Part shown: positions 16,129-27,002 of the stretch, piece after piece
Numbering within the stretch: position 1 is the stretch's first letter
Layout of the letters: the number at the start of each line of letters is the position of its first letter
Origin: Paractinoplanes polyasparticus
Lineage (GTDB): Bacteria; Actinomycetota; Actinomycetes; Mycobacteriales; Micromonosporaceae
Reading direction: 5' to 3'
Assembly (NCBI RefSeq): GCF_019710575.1
Contig: NZ_JAHWFK010000032.1
Coordinates: 1 to 64,000, forward strand
Length of the DNA stretch: 64,000 bases
Notes under the pieces: model-generated
Databases searched by the model: none
What the model saw: only the letters and a program-made list of their open reading frames with translations
Told to the model about the DNA's origin: nothing
Made by a program: the position numbers and the translations under genes

Positions 16129-19100
16129 GTGAGTAGTCGACATGTCGCGACCGCGGTCGTCGCCACGGGGAGCCTGGTCTGGGCCTGGCGCCGCCTCGTC
16201 CGCCGCCACGACCGCCGGCGCCTCGAGCGGTACATCCACCTCGCGGCCATCCTCGAGGAGACAGCCGCGCCGGCCTTCGTCAAGACGCTCGACGGGCGCT
16301 ACCGGGTCGTCAGCCCCGCCTACGAGCGGCTGCACGGGATCACCGGCGCGGCCGGGCGCTTCGACCACGAGATGCACTCGCCGGACCGGATGGCCGAGAT
16401 CCACCGGCACGACACGGACGTGCTCGGCGGCAACGGCCCGGTCGCGTACGAGGAGGAGCTGGACGGCCGCTGGTTCGTGACCACCCTGCACGCGCTGCGC
16501 GACGGGCGCGGCCGCCCGTACGCGATCTTCGGCGCCGGCGTCGACGTGACCCAGCTGCGCCTGGCCGAGGGCAAGTTCCGCAGCCTGCTCGACGCGTCGC
16601 CCGAGGCGATGGTCTGCGTCAGCGGCGACGGCCGGATCGTGCACGCGAACGGCCGCGCGGTGGAACTTTTCCGCTACCGGCGCGACGAGATGGTGGGCGC
16701 GGCGATCGAGACGCTGGTGCCCGGGGCCAGCCGCAAGGTCCACGTACAGCATCGCAACCGATACTTCGCCAGCCCGTCGGCCCGGCCGATGGGCGAGGGC
16801 ATGCTGCTGACCGCCCAGCGCAAGGACGGCACCGAGTTCCCGGTCGACGTCAGCCTCTCCCCCGTGCAGGCCGAGGGCAAGACGATGGTGCTGGCGGCGA
16901 TCCAGGACGTCTCCGCACGCCGCATGCAGGGGCACACGAACGCGCGCCTGGCCGCGATCGTCGAGTCGTCGAACGACGCGATCGTCAGCAAGGCCCTCGA
17001 CGGCACGATCCAGACCTGGAACTCCGGCGCCGAACGGCTCTACGGCTACACCGCGGCCGAGATGATCGGGCACGATGTCACCCGGCTGCTGCCGCCCGAC
17101 CGGCTCGACGAGGAGAAGCACCTGCTGGCCCGGGTGACCCGGGGCGAGACGATACCTCAGCACGAGACCCGGCGGATGCGCAAGGACGGCCGGATCATCG
17201 AGGTCTCGCTGAGCATGGCTCCGATGCGCGACGACGAGGACCGGATCATCGGGGCCTCCACGGTGGCCCACGACATCACCGCCCGCGTCAAGGCCGAGAA
17301 CCGGCTGCGGGTCGAGCGCGAACAACTCGAGATGATCATGTCGGCGGCGGCCGACCCGTTCTTCTCGATGGATGCCGACGGCGTCATCACGGAGTGGAAC
17401 CGGCAGGCCGAGCAGGTCTTCGGGTGGCCCCGCGAGCAGATCGTCGGACGCAACGTCGCCGACACCGTGTTGCCGGCCCGGTACAGCCAGGCCCTGGGGC
17501 GATTCCTCGAGGGCCGGTGGGACTGGCTGCTCGACCGGCCGACCGAGATGCTCGCCCGGCACCACGACGGCCGGGAACTGCCGATCGAGCTGACCATGTG
17601 GCGCATCCGGCACGACGGCTGCGCGCACCTGCACGCCTTCGCCCGCGACATCAGCGCCCGTCTCGAGACCGAGCAGGCGCTGGCCGAGGCCCGCGACCAG
17701 GCCATCGAGACGGCCCGGCTCAAGTCACAGTTCCTGGCCTCGATGAGCCACGAGATCCGCACGCCGATGAACGGGGTCATCGGCCTGACCAGCCTGCTGC
17801 TCGGATCCACCCTCGACGATCAGCAACGACGATACGTGGAAGGGATCAGCACGGCCGGTTCGGCGTTGCTGTCGGTCATCAACGACGTGCTCGACTTCTC
17901 GAAGCTGGAGGCGGGCAAGGTGCTGCTGGACGACACCAACTTCCAGCTGCGCCACCTCGTCGACGACGTGGTCGCCCTGGTCGCGCCGCCCGGCACGGCC
18001 CACACGGTCACGATCACCGGCGCGTGCGACCCGCGCCTGCCCGAGACGGTCAGCGGGGACGCGGCCAAGCTGCGCCAGGTGCTGCTGAACCTCGCCGGCA
18101 ACGCCATCAAGTTCACCGCGTACGGCAATGTCTCCATCACCGTCACTCCCGACGCCGGCCTGCAGGCGGGCCCCGACGGCATTCCCGTTCGGTTCGAGGT
18201 GCGCGACACCGGCATCGGCATCGACCACCGCGAGCAGGAGAAGCTGTTCGAGCCGTTCACCCAGGCCGACGCGGGCACGACCCGGCGGTTCGGCGGCACC
18301 GGGCTGGGGCTGGCCATCTCGCGCGACCTGGTCGAGCTGATGGGCGGCGCCATCGGCGTGCAGAGCGAGCCCGGCCAGGGCAGCACGTTCTGGTTCACGG
18401 TGAGGTTGCGGCCCGCCCGCGCCGGCGTCGACGTCGCGTCCAGCCACGCCCTCGACGGCCTGCGGGTGGTGATCGTCGACGAGGACGAGACCGACCGGGC
18501 CGTGCTGGCCGACCAGCTGGCAGCCTGGTCGATGCAGGCGACCGGCGTCGAGAGCAGCGAGGCCGCGTACCAGATCCTGCGCGACGCCGCCGCCACCGGC
18601 CGCCCCATCGACCTGGTCATCCAGGACGTGCACACGGCCGGCCTGAGCACCGCGGCCCCCGAGGGCACGCCCGTGCCGAAGACCATCCTGCTCACGAACG
18701 ACCCCACGGCCCTGCCGTCCGAACCCGACCCGCAGGCGGTGTCGGCCGCCTTCACCAAGCCACTGCGCCAGTCCCAGCTGTACGACGCCCTGGTCGGCGT
18801 CCTGGACGTGGCCGAGTCCCCGGCCGAGACGCCGTCGCTGCCTGCCGCCGGCCGGGGCCACGTGCTGCTGGTCGAGGACAACGAGATCAACCGCACGGTG
18901 GCCCTCGGCATCCTGGCCAACGTGGGCTACAGCGCCGACGTCGCCGTGAACGGCCGCGAAGCGGTGCGGATGGCCGCCGCCCGCGACTACCAGCTCATCT
19001 TCATGGACTGCCTGATGCCCGAGATGGACGGCTTCGCCGCCACGGCCGAGATCCGCCGCCAGGAGGGCCCGGGCCGCCACGTGCCGGTCATCGCCCTGAC

Positions 19101-19611
19101 CGCCAGCGCCCTGGCCGAGGACCGGGCCCGCTGCCTGGCCGCGGGCATGGACGAGCACATAGCCAAGCCCCTGGTGCCGGCCCAGGTGGCCGCCGCCCTG
19201 GCCAAGTGGGCCGTCCCCGCGGCTGCCGGCGGCTCCGGCGTGCTCGCCCAGATCGAGGCCCGCCTGGACCAGCTACGCGGCCCCGACCCGGCCCACAGCG
19301 CCCCCGTCATCGAGGGCCTGCTCCGCAAGATGATCGACCGCATCCCCGGCCACATCGAGAAGATGAGCCAGGCCCTGGCCCTCGACGACGCCCCCACCCT
19401 GCGCAACGAGGCCCACCAACTGAAAGGCATCATGGCCAACATCGGCGCCGCCTCCGCCGCCGACGCCTGCGGCCACGTGGAAGATCAGGCCCGCCTGGGC
19501 GACCTCAACACGGCGGTGGAAGCGCTGGCCGCCCTGCACCCCGAGATCGACGCCGTCCGCGACGCCGTGGACATCATTCTTCGCACGCCCGCGGGTACGA
19601 GGCCGGCCTGA
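16129..19611 (+). CDS. large hybrid histidine kinase: four PAS, HisKA, HATPase, two REC, HPt
   Basis: About 1160 residues. Four PAS domains occupy roughly residues 30-520 (GRYRVVSPAYERLHG, GRIVHANGRAVELFRYR, GTIQTWNSGAERLYGYT, GVITEWNRQAEQVFGW). H541 in MSHEIRTPMNGVIGL is the acceptor; NLAGNAIKFT and GGTGLGLAISRDLVELMG mark the ATPase. The first receiver is divergent (D833), the second canonical (D960, IFMDCLMPEMDG, HIAKPL), and an HPt domain carries H1096 (EAHQLKG). It is a self-contained phosphorelay like ArcB/BarA. GTG 16129 follows TACGGT by 8 bases; upstream ATG codons at 16078 and 16100-16102 make the start uncertain. Confidence 0.9.
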   Translation: MSSRHVATAVVATGSLVWAWRRLVRRHDRRRLERYIHLAAILEETAAPAFVKTLDGRYRVVSPAYERLHGITGAAGRFDHEMHSPDRMAEIHRHDTDVLGGNGPVAYEEELDGRWFVTTLHALRDGRGRPYAIFGAGVDVTQLRLAEGKFRSLLDASPEAMVCVSGDGRIVHANGRAVELFRYRRDEMVGAAIETLVPGASRKVHVQHRNRYFASPSARPMGEGMLLTAQRKDGTEFPVDVSLSPVQAEGKTMVLAAIQDVSARRMQGHTNARLAAIVESSNDAIVSKALDGTIQTWNSGAERLYGYTAAEMIGHDVTRLLPPDRLDEEKHLLARVTRGETIPQHETRRMRKDGRIIEVSLSMAPMRDDEDRIIGASTVAHDITARVKAENRLRVEREQLEMIMSAAADPFFSMDADGVITEWNRQAEQVFGWPREQIVGRNVADTVLPARYSQALGRFLEGRWDWLLDRPTEMLARHHDGRELPIELTMWRIRHDGCAHLHAFARDISARLETEQALAEARDQAIETARLKSQFLASMSHEIRTPMNGVIGLTSLLLGSTLDDQQRRYVEGISTAGSALLSVINDVLDFSKLEAGKVLLDDTNFQLRHLVDDVVALVAPPGTAHTVTITGACDPRLPETVSGDAAKLRQVLLNLAGNAIKFTAYGNVSITVTPDAGLQAGPDGIPVRFEVRDTGIGIDHREQEKLFEPFTQADAGTTRRFGGTGLGLAISRDLVELMGGAIGVQSEPGQGSTFWFTVRLRPARAGVDVASSHALDGLRVVIVDEDETDRAVLADQLAAWSMQATGVESSEAAYQILRDAAATGRPIDLVIQDVHTAGLSTAAPEGTPVPKTILLTNDPTALPSEPDPQAVSAAFTKPLRQSQLYDALVGVLDVAESPAETPSLPAAGRGHVLLVEDNEINRTVALGILANVGYSADVAVNGREAVRMAAARDYQLIFMDCLMPEMDGFAATAEIRRQEGPGRHVPVIALTASALAEDRARCLAAGMDEHIAKPLVPAQVAAALAKWAVPAAAGGSGVLAQIEARLDQLRGPDPAHSAPVIEGLLRKMIDRIPGHIEKMSQALALDDAPTLRNEAHQLKGIMANIGAASAADACGHVEDQARLGDLNTAVEALAALHPEIDAVRDAVDIILRTPAGTRPA

Positions 19612-19629
19612 CCTGCGACCACCGGATCG

Positions 19630-20181
19630 TCAGGCGCGCTCGAGGTGGGCTGCCATCGCCGTCATGAGGCGCTCGCGGGCGTCGACCTCCTTCAGCCGGG
19701 CGTCGGTGGCCTGCCGGCGCCACATGTCGCGCGGGCTGTGGATGTCGCGCGTGCTCGCGGTGGGTTCCTCGCCCGCCTCGGACTGCTTGCTCAGCGCGTA
19801 CCGGAGCTTCTCGTGGCGGTCGAGCCACGCCTCGAACGCCTCGCGCACGGCGGGCTCGGCGAACAGTCCGACCAGCACACGGGCGCGCACCAGGTCCTCG
19901 TCGTCCGCGCCGGCTGTGCTGACCCGCACCACCGTCGTCGCGATCTCGACGTACGAATCCTCGAGCCGGCGGTCGCGGCGGTCGGCCCCGGCCTGGATGT
20001 GGCGCAGTTCCTCCAGCCGGCGGCCCTGGTCGCCGGTCAGTTCGGCCAGCGCCTCGGCGTGCCGGTTGCTCTCGCGCGCGAGCTCGGCGGTCTGCCGCTG
20101 GCTGCGTACGCTCGTGGCCCAGCCGAAGAGCAGGCCGGCCACCGCCACCACCCCGCTGCCGACCGGCGTGATCCAGTCCAT
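19630..20181 (-). CDS. membrane-anchored coiled-coil protein of unknown function
   Basis: A 183-residue protein with one N-terminal membrane helix (ITPVGSGVVAVAGLLFGWAT) and then a long charged helical region (AELARESNRHAEALAELTG, RRLEELRHIQAGADRRDRR) that looks coiled-coil. No family recognised. It ends the minus-strand unit whose first gene is the Ser/Thr kinase: the spacing is 4 bases, so the two are almost certainly co-transcribed. It could be a substrate, scaffold or sensor partner of that kinase. Confidence 0.75.
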   Translation of the reverse strand: MDWITPVGSGVVAVAGLLFGWATSVRSQRQTAELARESNRHAEALAELTGDQGRRLEELRHIQAGADRRDRRLEDSYVEIATTVVRVSTAGADDEDLVRARVLVGLFAEPAVREAFEAWLDRHEKLRYALSKQSEAGEEPTASTRDIHSPRDMWRRQATDARLKEVDARERLMTAMAAHLERA

Positions 20182-20185
20182 CGGG

Positions 20186-21991
<1,806 letters not shown>

Positions 21992-22030
21992 CCGGACATG
22001 CTACTCAAGCCGAACAACCCCGAAAGGGAG

Positions 22031-22070
22031 CGGCCCGGCCGACTCCGTGGGGACGGAGTGGGCCGGGCCG
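22031..22070 (-). terminator. strong hairpin terminator downstream of the dicarboxylate symporter gene
   Basis: An 18-base arm (22031-22048) pairs with 22053-22070 around a GGGG loop with a single mismatch. It lies between the end of the symporter gene and the start of the kinase gene, both on the minus strand. There is no T run, as usual for high-GC actinomycetes. Confidence 0.85.
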
Positions 22071-22100
22071 CGGGGAGCGCCGGAGGGTTGACCCGCTGGG

Positions 22101-23483
22101 TCAGGCCTTCCCGGCCGGCGCTGGTTCGAGCGCGGTGTCGGCGGGCGGAGGCGGAGCGTCATCGTCCGAATGCGGATCGTCGAGCATGGTGGCCTCGTCG
22201 AACGGGTCCTCGCCGGTCAGCACCGCGCGGGTCTTGTCGCGGTCGATCTCGTTGGTCCAGGTGCCGACCAGGACGGTGGCGACCGCGTTGCCGGCGAAGT
22301 TGGTCAGCGCCCGGGCCTCGGACATGAACCGGTCGATGCCCACGATCAGGCCGACGCCGTCGACCAGTTCGGGGCGGTGGCTCTGCAGGCCGCCGGCCAG
22401 CGTGGCCAGGCCGGCGCCGGTGATGCCGGCCGCGCCCTTGGAAGCGATGATCATGAACACCAGCAGCGAGATCTGCTCGCCGATGTTCAGCGGCTGGTCC
22501 AGCGCCTCGGCGATGAACAGCGAGGCCATGGTCAGATAGATGGCCGTGCCGTCGAGGTTGAAGGAGTAGCCGGTCGGGACGGTGATGCCGACGACCGGCT
22601 TGCTGACGCCGAGGTGCTCCATCTTGGCGATCAGCCGGGGCAGCGCCGACTCCGACGACGAGGTCGACAGGATCAGCAGGAACTCGCGGCCCAGGTACTT
22701 GAGCAGCGAGAAGATGTTCATCCGGGCGACCAGCCAGAGGATCACCGCGAGGATGACGAAGACGAAGATCGCGCAGGTGACGTAGAAGCCGAGCATGATC
22801 TGCGCGAGGCTCTTGAGCGCGTCCACCCCGGTCTCGCCGACCACCGCCGCGATCGCGCCGAACGCGCCGATCGGGGCCAGCCACATGATCATGGCGAGGA
22901 TCTTGAAGACCAGTCGCTGGATGGTCGTGATGGCTCGCAGCACCGGCTCGCCCCGGCGGCCCATGCCCTGCACCGCGAAGCCGACCAGCAGCGCCACGAG
23001 CAGCGTCTCCAGGACCTCACCGTCGGTCAGCGACGACAGCAGGCTGTTGGGGATGATGCCGAGGATGAAATCGGCCAGGCTCTCGTCGGCCGCGCCGCCC
23101 GCCGCCTTCTGACCGGCCGCCGCCGCGTCCGGGTCGAGGTGCAGCCCGGCGCCGGGGTGGATGATGTTGCCGACCACGAGGCCGATCGCGAGGGCCACGG
23201 TCGACATGACCAGGAAGTAGCCGAGGGCCAGACCACCGACGCGGCCGACCTTGGCCGCCTGCCGGATCGAGCCGACGCCCAGCACGATGGTGCAGAAGAT
23301 GACCGGGGCGATCATCATCTTGATCAGGTTGACGAAGCCGGTGCCGATCGGCTTGAGCTCCTTGGCGACATCCGGAACCACGAGGCCGAGCACGATGCCG
23401 GCCACGACCGCCGCGATGACCGCCAGGTAGAGGTAGTGCGTTCTGTCCCGCCTGACCCGCGGGGTGGGGCTCTGGGTCTCCAT
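22101..23483 (-). CDS. dctA: dicarboxylate/amino acid:cation symporter, DctA/GltP family
   Basis: A 460-residue secondary transporter of the DAACS family that couples uptake of C4-dicarboxylates (or acidic amino acids) to protons or sodium. Diagnostic motifs are the serine-rich hairpin STSSSESALPRLI, the unwound helix VGITVPTGYSFNLDGTAIYL, and the second hairpin MIIASKGAAGITGAG. Eight helices plus two re-entrant loops are expected. The acidic/Pro-rich tail is unusual but not informative. The divergent neighbour is a DcuS/CitA-type sensor with its regulator, which strongly suggests that the symporter is induced by its own substrate. Confidence 0.93.
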   Translation of the reverse strand: METQSPTPRVRRDRTHYLYLAVIAAVVAGIVLGLVVPDVAKELKPIGTGFVNLIKMMIAPVIFCTIVLGVGSIRQAAKVGRVGGLALGYFLVMSTVALAIGLVVGNIIHPGAGLHLDPDAAAAGQKAAGGAADESLADFILGIIPNSLLSSLTDGEVLETLLVALLVGFAVQGMGRRGEPVLRAITTIQRLVFKILAMIMWLAPIGAFGAIAAVVGETGVDALKSLAQIMLGFYVTCAIFVFVILAVILWLVARMNIFSLLKYLGREFLLILSTSSSESALPRLIAKMEHLGVSKPVVGITVPTGYSFNLDGTAIYLTMASLFIAEALDQPLNIGEQISLLVFMIIASKGAAGITGAGLATLAGGLQSHRPELVDGVGLIVGIDRFMSEARALTNFAGNAVATVLVGTWTNEIDRDKTRAVLTGEDPFDEATMLDDPHSDDDAPPPPADTALEPAPAGKA

Positions 23484-23563
23484 GGAGCAGACTGTGTCCT
23501 GCGTCTCAGCTCGAGGGCGACATTGCGTTCATTCTGTTTACTGCCGGGAACCGGAACCGAAAC

Positions 23564-25138
23564 ATGCCTTTAGCAAGACGGTGGAGCATCGCGCGCCAGC
23601 TCTTCGTGCTCCAGGCGCTGGTGGTGACGGCCCTGGTCGCGATCGGCACGGCCGGAGCGGTGCTGCTGGCCCGCGACGACACCGAGCAGGCGGCCATCGA
23701 CCAGGTCACCGGCATCGCCCAGGCGATCGCCCACAATCCTCTGGTCATCGAAGCGGTGCGCGGCCCCGATCCGTCCGAGGTGCTGCAGCCGTACGCCGAA
23801 AGCGTCCGCCTGGCCACCGGCACCGACTTCATCGTGGTGATGGCGACCGACCGCACCCGGTACACGCACACCAATCCGCAGCTGATCGGCCGGCGGTTCA
23901 TCGGGACGATCCAGGACGCGCTCGACGGCGGCACGGTGATCGAGAAGAGCGTCGGCACTCTCGGTGAATCCGTGCGCACGGTGGTGCCGGTGCGGGACGA
24001 CAGCGGCCGGGTGATCGCGCTCGTGTCGGTCGGCATCAGGACCCACGCGATCAACCAGAAACTGCTGAGCCGCACGCCCGCTGTGGCCATCCCGACGGCG
24101 CTGGCGCTGCTGCTTGCGGCGGCCGGGTCGTGGCTGCTCAGCCGTCGGCTGCGACGCCAGACGCACGGCCTGGGACCGGCCGAGATGACCCGGATGTACG
24201 AGTATCACGACGCGGTGCTCCACTCGGTGCGCGAGGGTCTGGTCGTGGCCGACCGCTCCGGGCAGGTGACGCTGGTCAACGACGAGGGCCGGCGGCTGCT
24301 GGGCGACGGCGACCTGCCGCCCGAGATCAGCGAGCTGCTCGCCTCGAAGACAACGGTCGAGGACGAGCCGGTGCTGGCCGGCGACCGCATCCTGGTCGCG
24401 AACCAGCGGGTGATCCGCTCGGAGGGACAGACCGTCGGCACGGTGCTGACGCTGCGCGACCACACCGAGTTGCGCGCGCTGGCCGGCGAGCTCGACTCCG
24501 TCCGCGGCCTGACCGAGGCGCTGCGCGCGCAGGCCCACGAGTCCGCCAACCGGCTGCACACCGTGCTCACCATGGTCGAACTGGGCCGCACCGACGAGGC
24601 CGTGCGCCTGGCCACGGCCGAGCTCGAGGTGGCGCAGCAGCTGACCGATCAGGTGGTGGGCGCGCTCAGCGAGCCCGCGCTGGCCGCCCTGCTGCTGGGC
24701 AAGTCGGCCCAGGCCGCCGAGCGCGGCGTGCAACTGGTGGTGGACGATGCTTCCCGGCTCGGCAGCACCCCGCTGCCCAGCCGTGATCTGCTCACCGTGG
24801 TCGGCAACCTGGTCGACAACGCGCTGGAGGCGGTGGCCGGCACCGAGCCGCCGAGGGAGGTGACAGTGCTGGTGGTCGAACGGGACGGAGCTGTCCTCGT
24901 GCGGGTGGGCGACACCGGGCCCGGGCTGTCGTCAGCCGACGCGTTCCAGCGGGGCTGGTCGACCAAGGCCGAGGGTCGCGGGCTCGGCCTGGCGCTGGTC
25001 AAGCAGGTGGTGGACCGGCACGGCGGCAGCATCGACCTGGCGGGGGCCGGGGGTGGGGGCGCGCTGATCACCGTACGGCTGCCGGTGCGCCCGCTTTCCG
25101 CAGCTCACTCGCTTCCCGCAGCGCCGGAGACCGCGTGA
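23564..25138 (+). CDS. DcuS/CitA-family sensor histidine kinase
   Basis: A 524-residue membrane kinase. Two membrane helices (LFVLQALVVTALVAIGTAGA near 12-31 and IPTALALLLAAAGSWLL near 175) flank an extracytoplasmic PDC/PAS sensor with DRTRYTHTNPQLIGRRFIGT, the ligand-binding pattern of citrate/C4-dicarboxylate sensors. A cytoplasmic PAS follows, then H325 in AQAHESANRLHTVLTM (SpoB-like H-box) and the ATPase (NLVDNALEAV, GRGLGLALVKQVVDRHGG). It overlaps the regulator gene by 4 bases. It probably senses a C4-dicarboxylate or citrate and controls the divergent symporter. Confidence 0.93.
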   Translation: MPLARRWSIARQLFVLQALVVTALVAIGTAGAVLLARDDTEQAAIDQVTGIAQAIAHNPLVIEAVRGPDPSEVLQPYAESVRLATGTDFIVVMATDRTRYTHTNPQLIGRRFIGTIQDALDGGTVIEKSVGTLGESVRTVVPVRDDSGRVIALVSVGIRTHAINQKLLSRTPAVAIPTALALLLAAAGSWLLSRRLRRQTHGLGPAEMTRMYEYHDAVLHSVREGLVVADRSGQVTLVNDEGRRLLGDGDLPPEISELLASKTTVEDEPVLAGDRILVANQRVIRSEGQTVGTVLTLRDHTELRALAGELDSVRGLTEALRAQAHESANRLHTVLTMVELGRTDEAVRLATAELEVAQQLTDQVVGALSEPALAALLLGKSAQAAERGVQLVVDDASRLGSTPLPSRDLLTVVGNLVDNALEAVAGTEPPREVTVLVVERDGAVLVRVGDTGPGLSSADAFQRGWSTKAEGRGLGLALVKQVVDRHGGSIDLAGAGGGGALITVRLPVRPLSAAHSLPAAPETA

Positions 25139-25821
25139 GCGCCATCCGGGTGCTCGTTGTGGAGGACGAGCCGCTTCTGGCTGAGGCCCACGCCGCGTAC
25201 GCGGGAAGGGTCGAGGGCTTCGAGGTGGCCGCCGTCGCGCACACGGCGCAGCGGGCGATGGCCACGCTGCGCACGACACCGGTCGACCTGGTGCTGCTCG
25301 ACCTGAACCTGCCCGACATGAACGGGCTCGAGCTGACCCGGGCCCTGCGCGCGGCCGGGATCAGCACCGACGTGCTGGTCGTGACGTCGGCGCGGGACCT
25401 GGCGGTGGTGCGTTCGGCGGTCTCGCTGGGCGTCACGCACTACCTGCTCAAGCCGTTCACGTTCGCCACCTTCCGGGAGAAGCTGCTGGGGTACGCCCGG
25501 TACCGGGCCCACATGCTCGGCGTGGAACCGGTCGCGGCACAGCACGAGATCGACCGCGCGTTCGCGGCGCTGCGCGGAGCCTCCCCCGACTCGCTGCCCA
25601 AGGGACTCGACCAGGGCACGCTCGACCTGGTGCTCGGCGTGCTGCGCGGCGCCGCCGAGGCGACCGGGCTGTCGGCGGCCGAGGTGGCCGCGCGGATGGG
25701 CGCCTCCCGGGTCACCGCGCGGCGCTACCTGGAGCATCTGGCCGAGGCCGGGCAGGTCGCGCGGAGCCCCCGCTACGGCGGGCCGGGGCGCCCCGAGGTC
25801 GAGTACCGCCGCGTCCGCTAG
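25135..25821 (+). CDS. DcuR/CitB-family response regulator
   Basis: A 228-residue regulator. The receiver has the acidic pair E10/D11, acceptor D56 (LVLLDLNLPDMNG) and lysine in HYLLKPFTF. The C-terminal DNA-binding domain is the CitB-type winged helix: GLSAAEVAARMGASRVTARR followed by YLEHLAEAGQVARSPRYG. The start GTG overlaps the kinase stop as GTGA. Its stop codon TAG shares the palindrome CTAG with the stop of the convergent membrane-protein gene. Expected target is the symporter promoter between 23484 and 23563. Confidence 0.94.
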   Translation: MSAIRVLVVEDEPLLAEAHAAYAGRVEGFEVAAVAHTAQRAMATLRTTPVDLVLLDLNLPDMNGLELTRALRAAGISTDVLVVTSARDLAVVRSAVSLGVTHYLLKPFTFATFREKLLGYARYRAHMLGVEPVAAQHEIDRAFAALRGASPDSLPKGLDQGTLDLVLGVLRGAAEATGLSAAEVAARMGASRVTARRYLEHLAEAGQVARSPRYGGPGRPEVEYRRVR

Positions 25822-26333
25822 GAACGCGGGCTCAGGGTGGCGAAGGTCGCGGCGGTGGTGGTTCCGTAGACGAGGTGAGCGCTGAGGTCTTTGGCCAGCG
25901 TCACCCGGTCGTACTCGTAAATGGGCTTGTAGAGGCCCGCGGGCGGGAGCACCGCGTAGCCGGTGAGCCAGACGCCGGCGCCGAAGGGCGGGCCGTAGGT
26001 GACGCGCGGTTTCGGCAGCGAGCCGGCCAGCACTCCGTAGGCGGCGCCGTTGAGGATTCCGTAGCCCCAGTGCGTGATGTTGTTGACCAGCGCGGCCTGG
26101 CTGTCGGGGAGTTTGCGCTGGAAGAGGCCCTCGTACAGGCGGCGTCCGACCTGGGCCGGCGCGGGCGCGTCGTCCCAGGTCCGCACGGTTGACGAGAACT
26201 CCCAGGCGAGGAAGCCGTCCTGGCCGCCGCCGCGCTTGTATCGCCAGAAGAGCAGCGCGTCCATGGCGAGGGTGCCGACCGTGCCGGCGACGAGGCCGCG
26301 GATGACGGCGCCCAGAGGAGTCGTGCGGGTCAT
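25818..26333 (-). CDS. YagU/DUF1440-like membrane protein
   Basis: A 171-residue protein with three or four hydrophobic segments (VIRGLVAGTVGTLAMDALLF at the N-terminus, ILNGAAYGVLAGSLP in the middle, HLVYGTTTAATFATL at the end). The N-terminal GLVAGTVGTLAMD and the WGYG...G.AYG pattern resemble the YagU/DUF1440 family, which has no firm function. No partner gene is apparent; the gene is convergent with the dicarboxylate response regulator and shares its stop palindrome. Confidence 0.7.
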   Translation of the reverse strand: MTRTTPLGAVIRGLVAGTVGTLAMDALLFWRYKRGGGQDGFLAWEFSSTVRTWDDAPAPAQVGRRLYEGLFQRKLPDSQAALVNNITHWGYGILNGAAYGVLAGSLPKPRVTYGPPFGAGVWLTGYAVLPPAGLYKPIYEYDRVTLAKDLSAHLVYGTTTAATFATLSPRS

Positions 26334-26454
26334 GGGTTTCCCTTCGTCGTGCTGGTTCCCCTCAGACTGCCCCCCGGCTGCGGGAATGGGGCTCGGCGTA
26401 ACGGACGTCTCACTGCCGGCCCGGCCGTGCAGCGCATGAATGATTCGGCGTGGT

Positions 26455-26460
26455 TATCGT
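26455..26460 (+). promoter_or_regulatory. -10 element of a leaderless promoter for the MarR gene
   Basis: TATCGT ends exactly 6 bases before the ATG at 26467 and no Shine-Dalgarno is present, so the mRNA probably begins at the start codon. Confidence 0.5.
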
Positions 26461-26466
26461 GAACCC

Positions 26467-26913
26467 ATGGCAACCGAGAGGGCGATCACTCCGATGGGGA
26501 CGGTCTCGTTCCGCCTCGGTCTGCTCGGGGTCGCGCAGGATGCGCTGTACGCGTCGCGGCTGGCGAGCCTCGAGCTGAAGCCGAAGCATGTGGCGCTGCT
26601 GTGCATCCTGCGGTTGCGGGCCGCCGGGTCCCAGATGGAACTGGCCGGCCTGCTCGGCGTGGCGCCCAGCCTGGTGGTGCTGCTGGCTGATCACCTCGAG
26701 GAGCGGGGTGCGATTCAGCGCGTACGCGACCCGGCCGACCGCCGCCGGCAGAGCCTCCGCCTGACCGAAAAGGGGCTGCGGCTGCTCGCGTCGGCGACCG
26801 AGGTGGCCGCCGAGCTGGACGAGGAACTGGCCGCCGCCCTGCCGGCAGCCGACCGGGCCGCGCTCAGCACCGCCCTGGATCGCCTGCTGGCGGCATCTCC
26901 GCACCGTTCCTGA
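26467..26913 (+). CDS. MarR-family transcriptional regulator
   Basis: A 148-residue winged-helix regulator. The recognition region is MELAGLLGVAPSLVVLLADH followed by LEERGAIQRVRDPADRRRQS, which contains the DxRxxR wing motif of MarR proteins; the helices LRLTEKGLRLLASATEVAAE and LDRLLAAS form the dimer interface. ATG 26467 is preferred to an upstream ATG at 26440 because a -10 hexamer lies 6 bases before it. No divergent or downstream target gene is obvious. Confidence 0.88.
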   Translation: MATERAITPMGTVSFRLGLLGVAQDALYASRLASLELKPKHVALLCILRLRAAGSQMELAGLLGVAPSLVVLLADHLEERGAIQRVRDPADRRRQSLRLTEKGLRLLASATEVAAELDEELAAALPAADRAALSTALDRLLAASPHRS

Positions 26914-27002
26914 CCTCGGCCGCTCGTCACCACGGTGGACGGGCGCGGCCTTCGGGCAGCCCCGCCTGCGCTCTCACGCGAGCCGGGTGCGGCAGCTCTC
27001 GC

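Noticed and set aside
22170..23573. A 467-residue plus-strand frame opposite the symporter
   Set aside because: Low-complexity Asp/Arg/His shadow of a transporter gene that carries all DAACS motifs.
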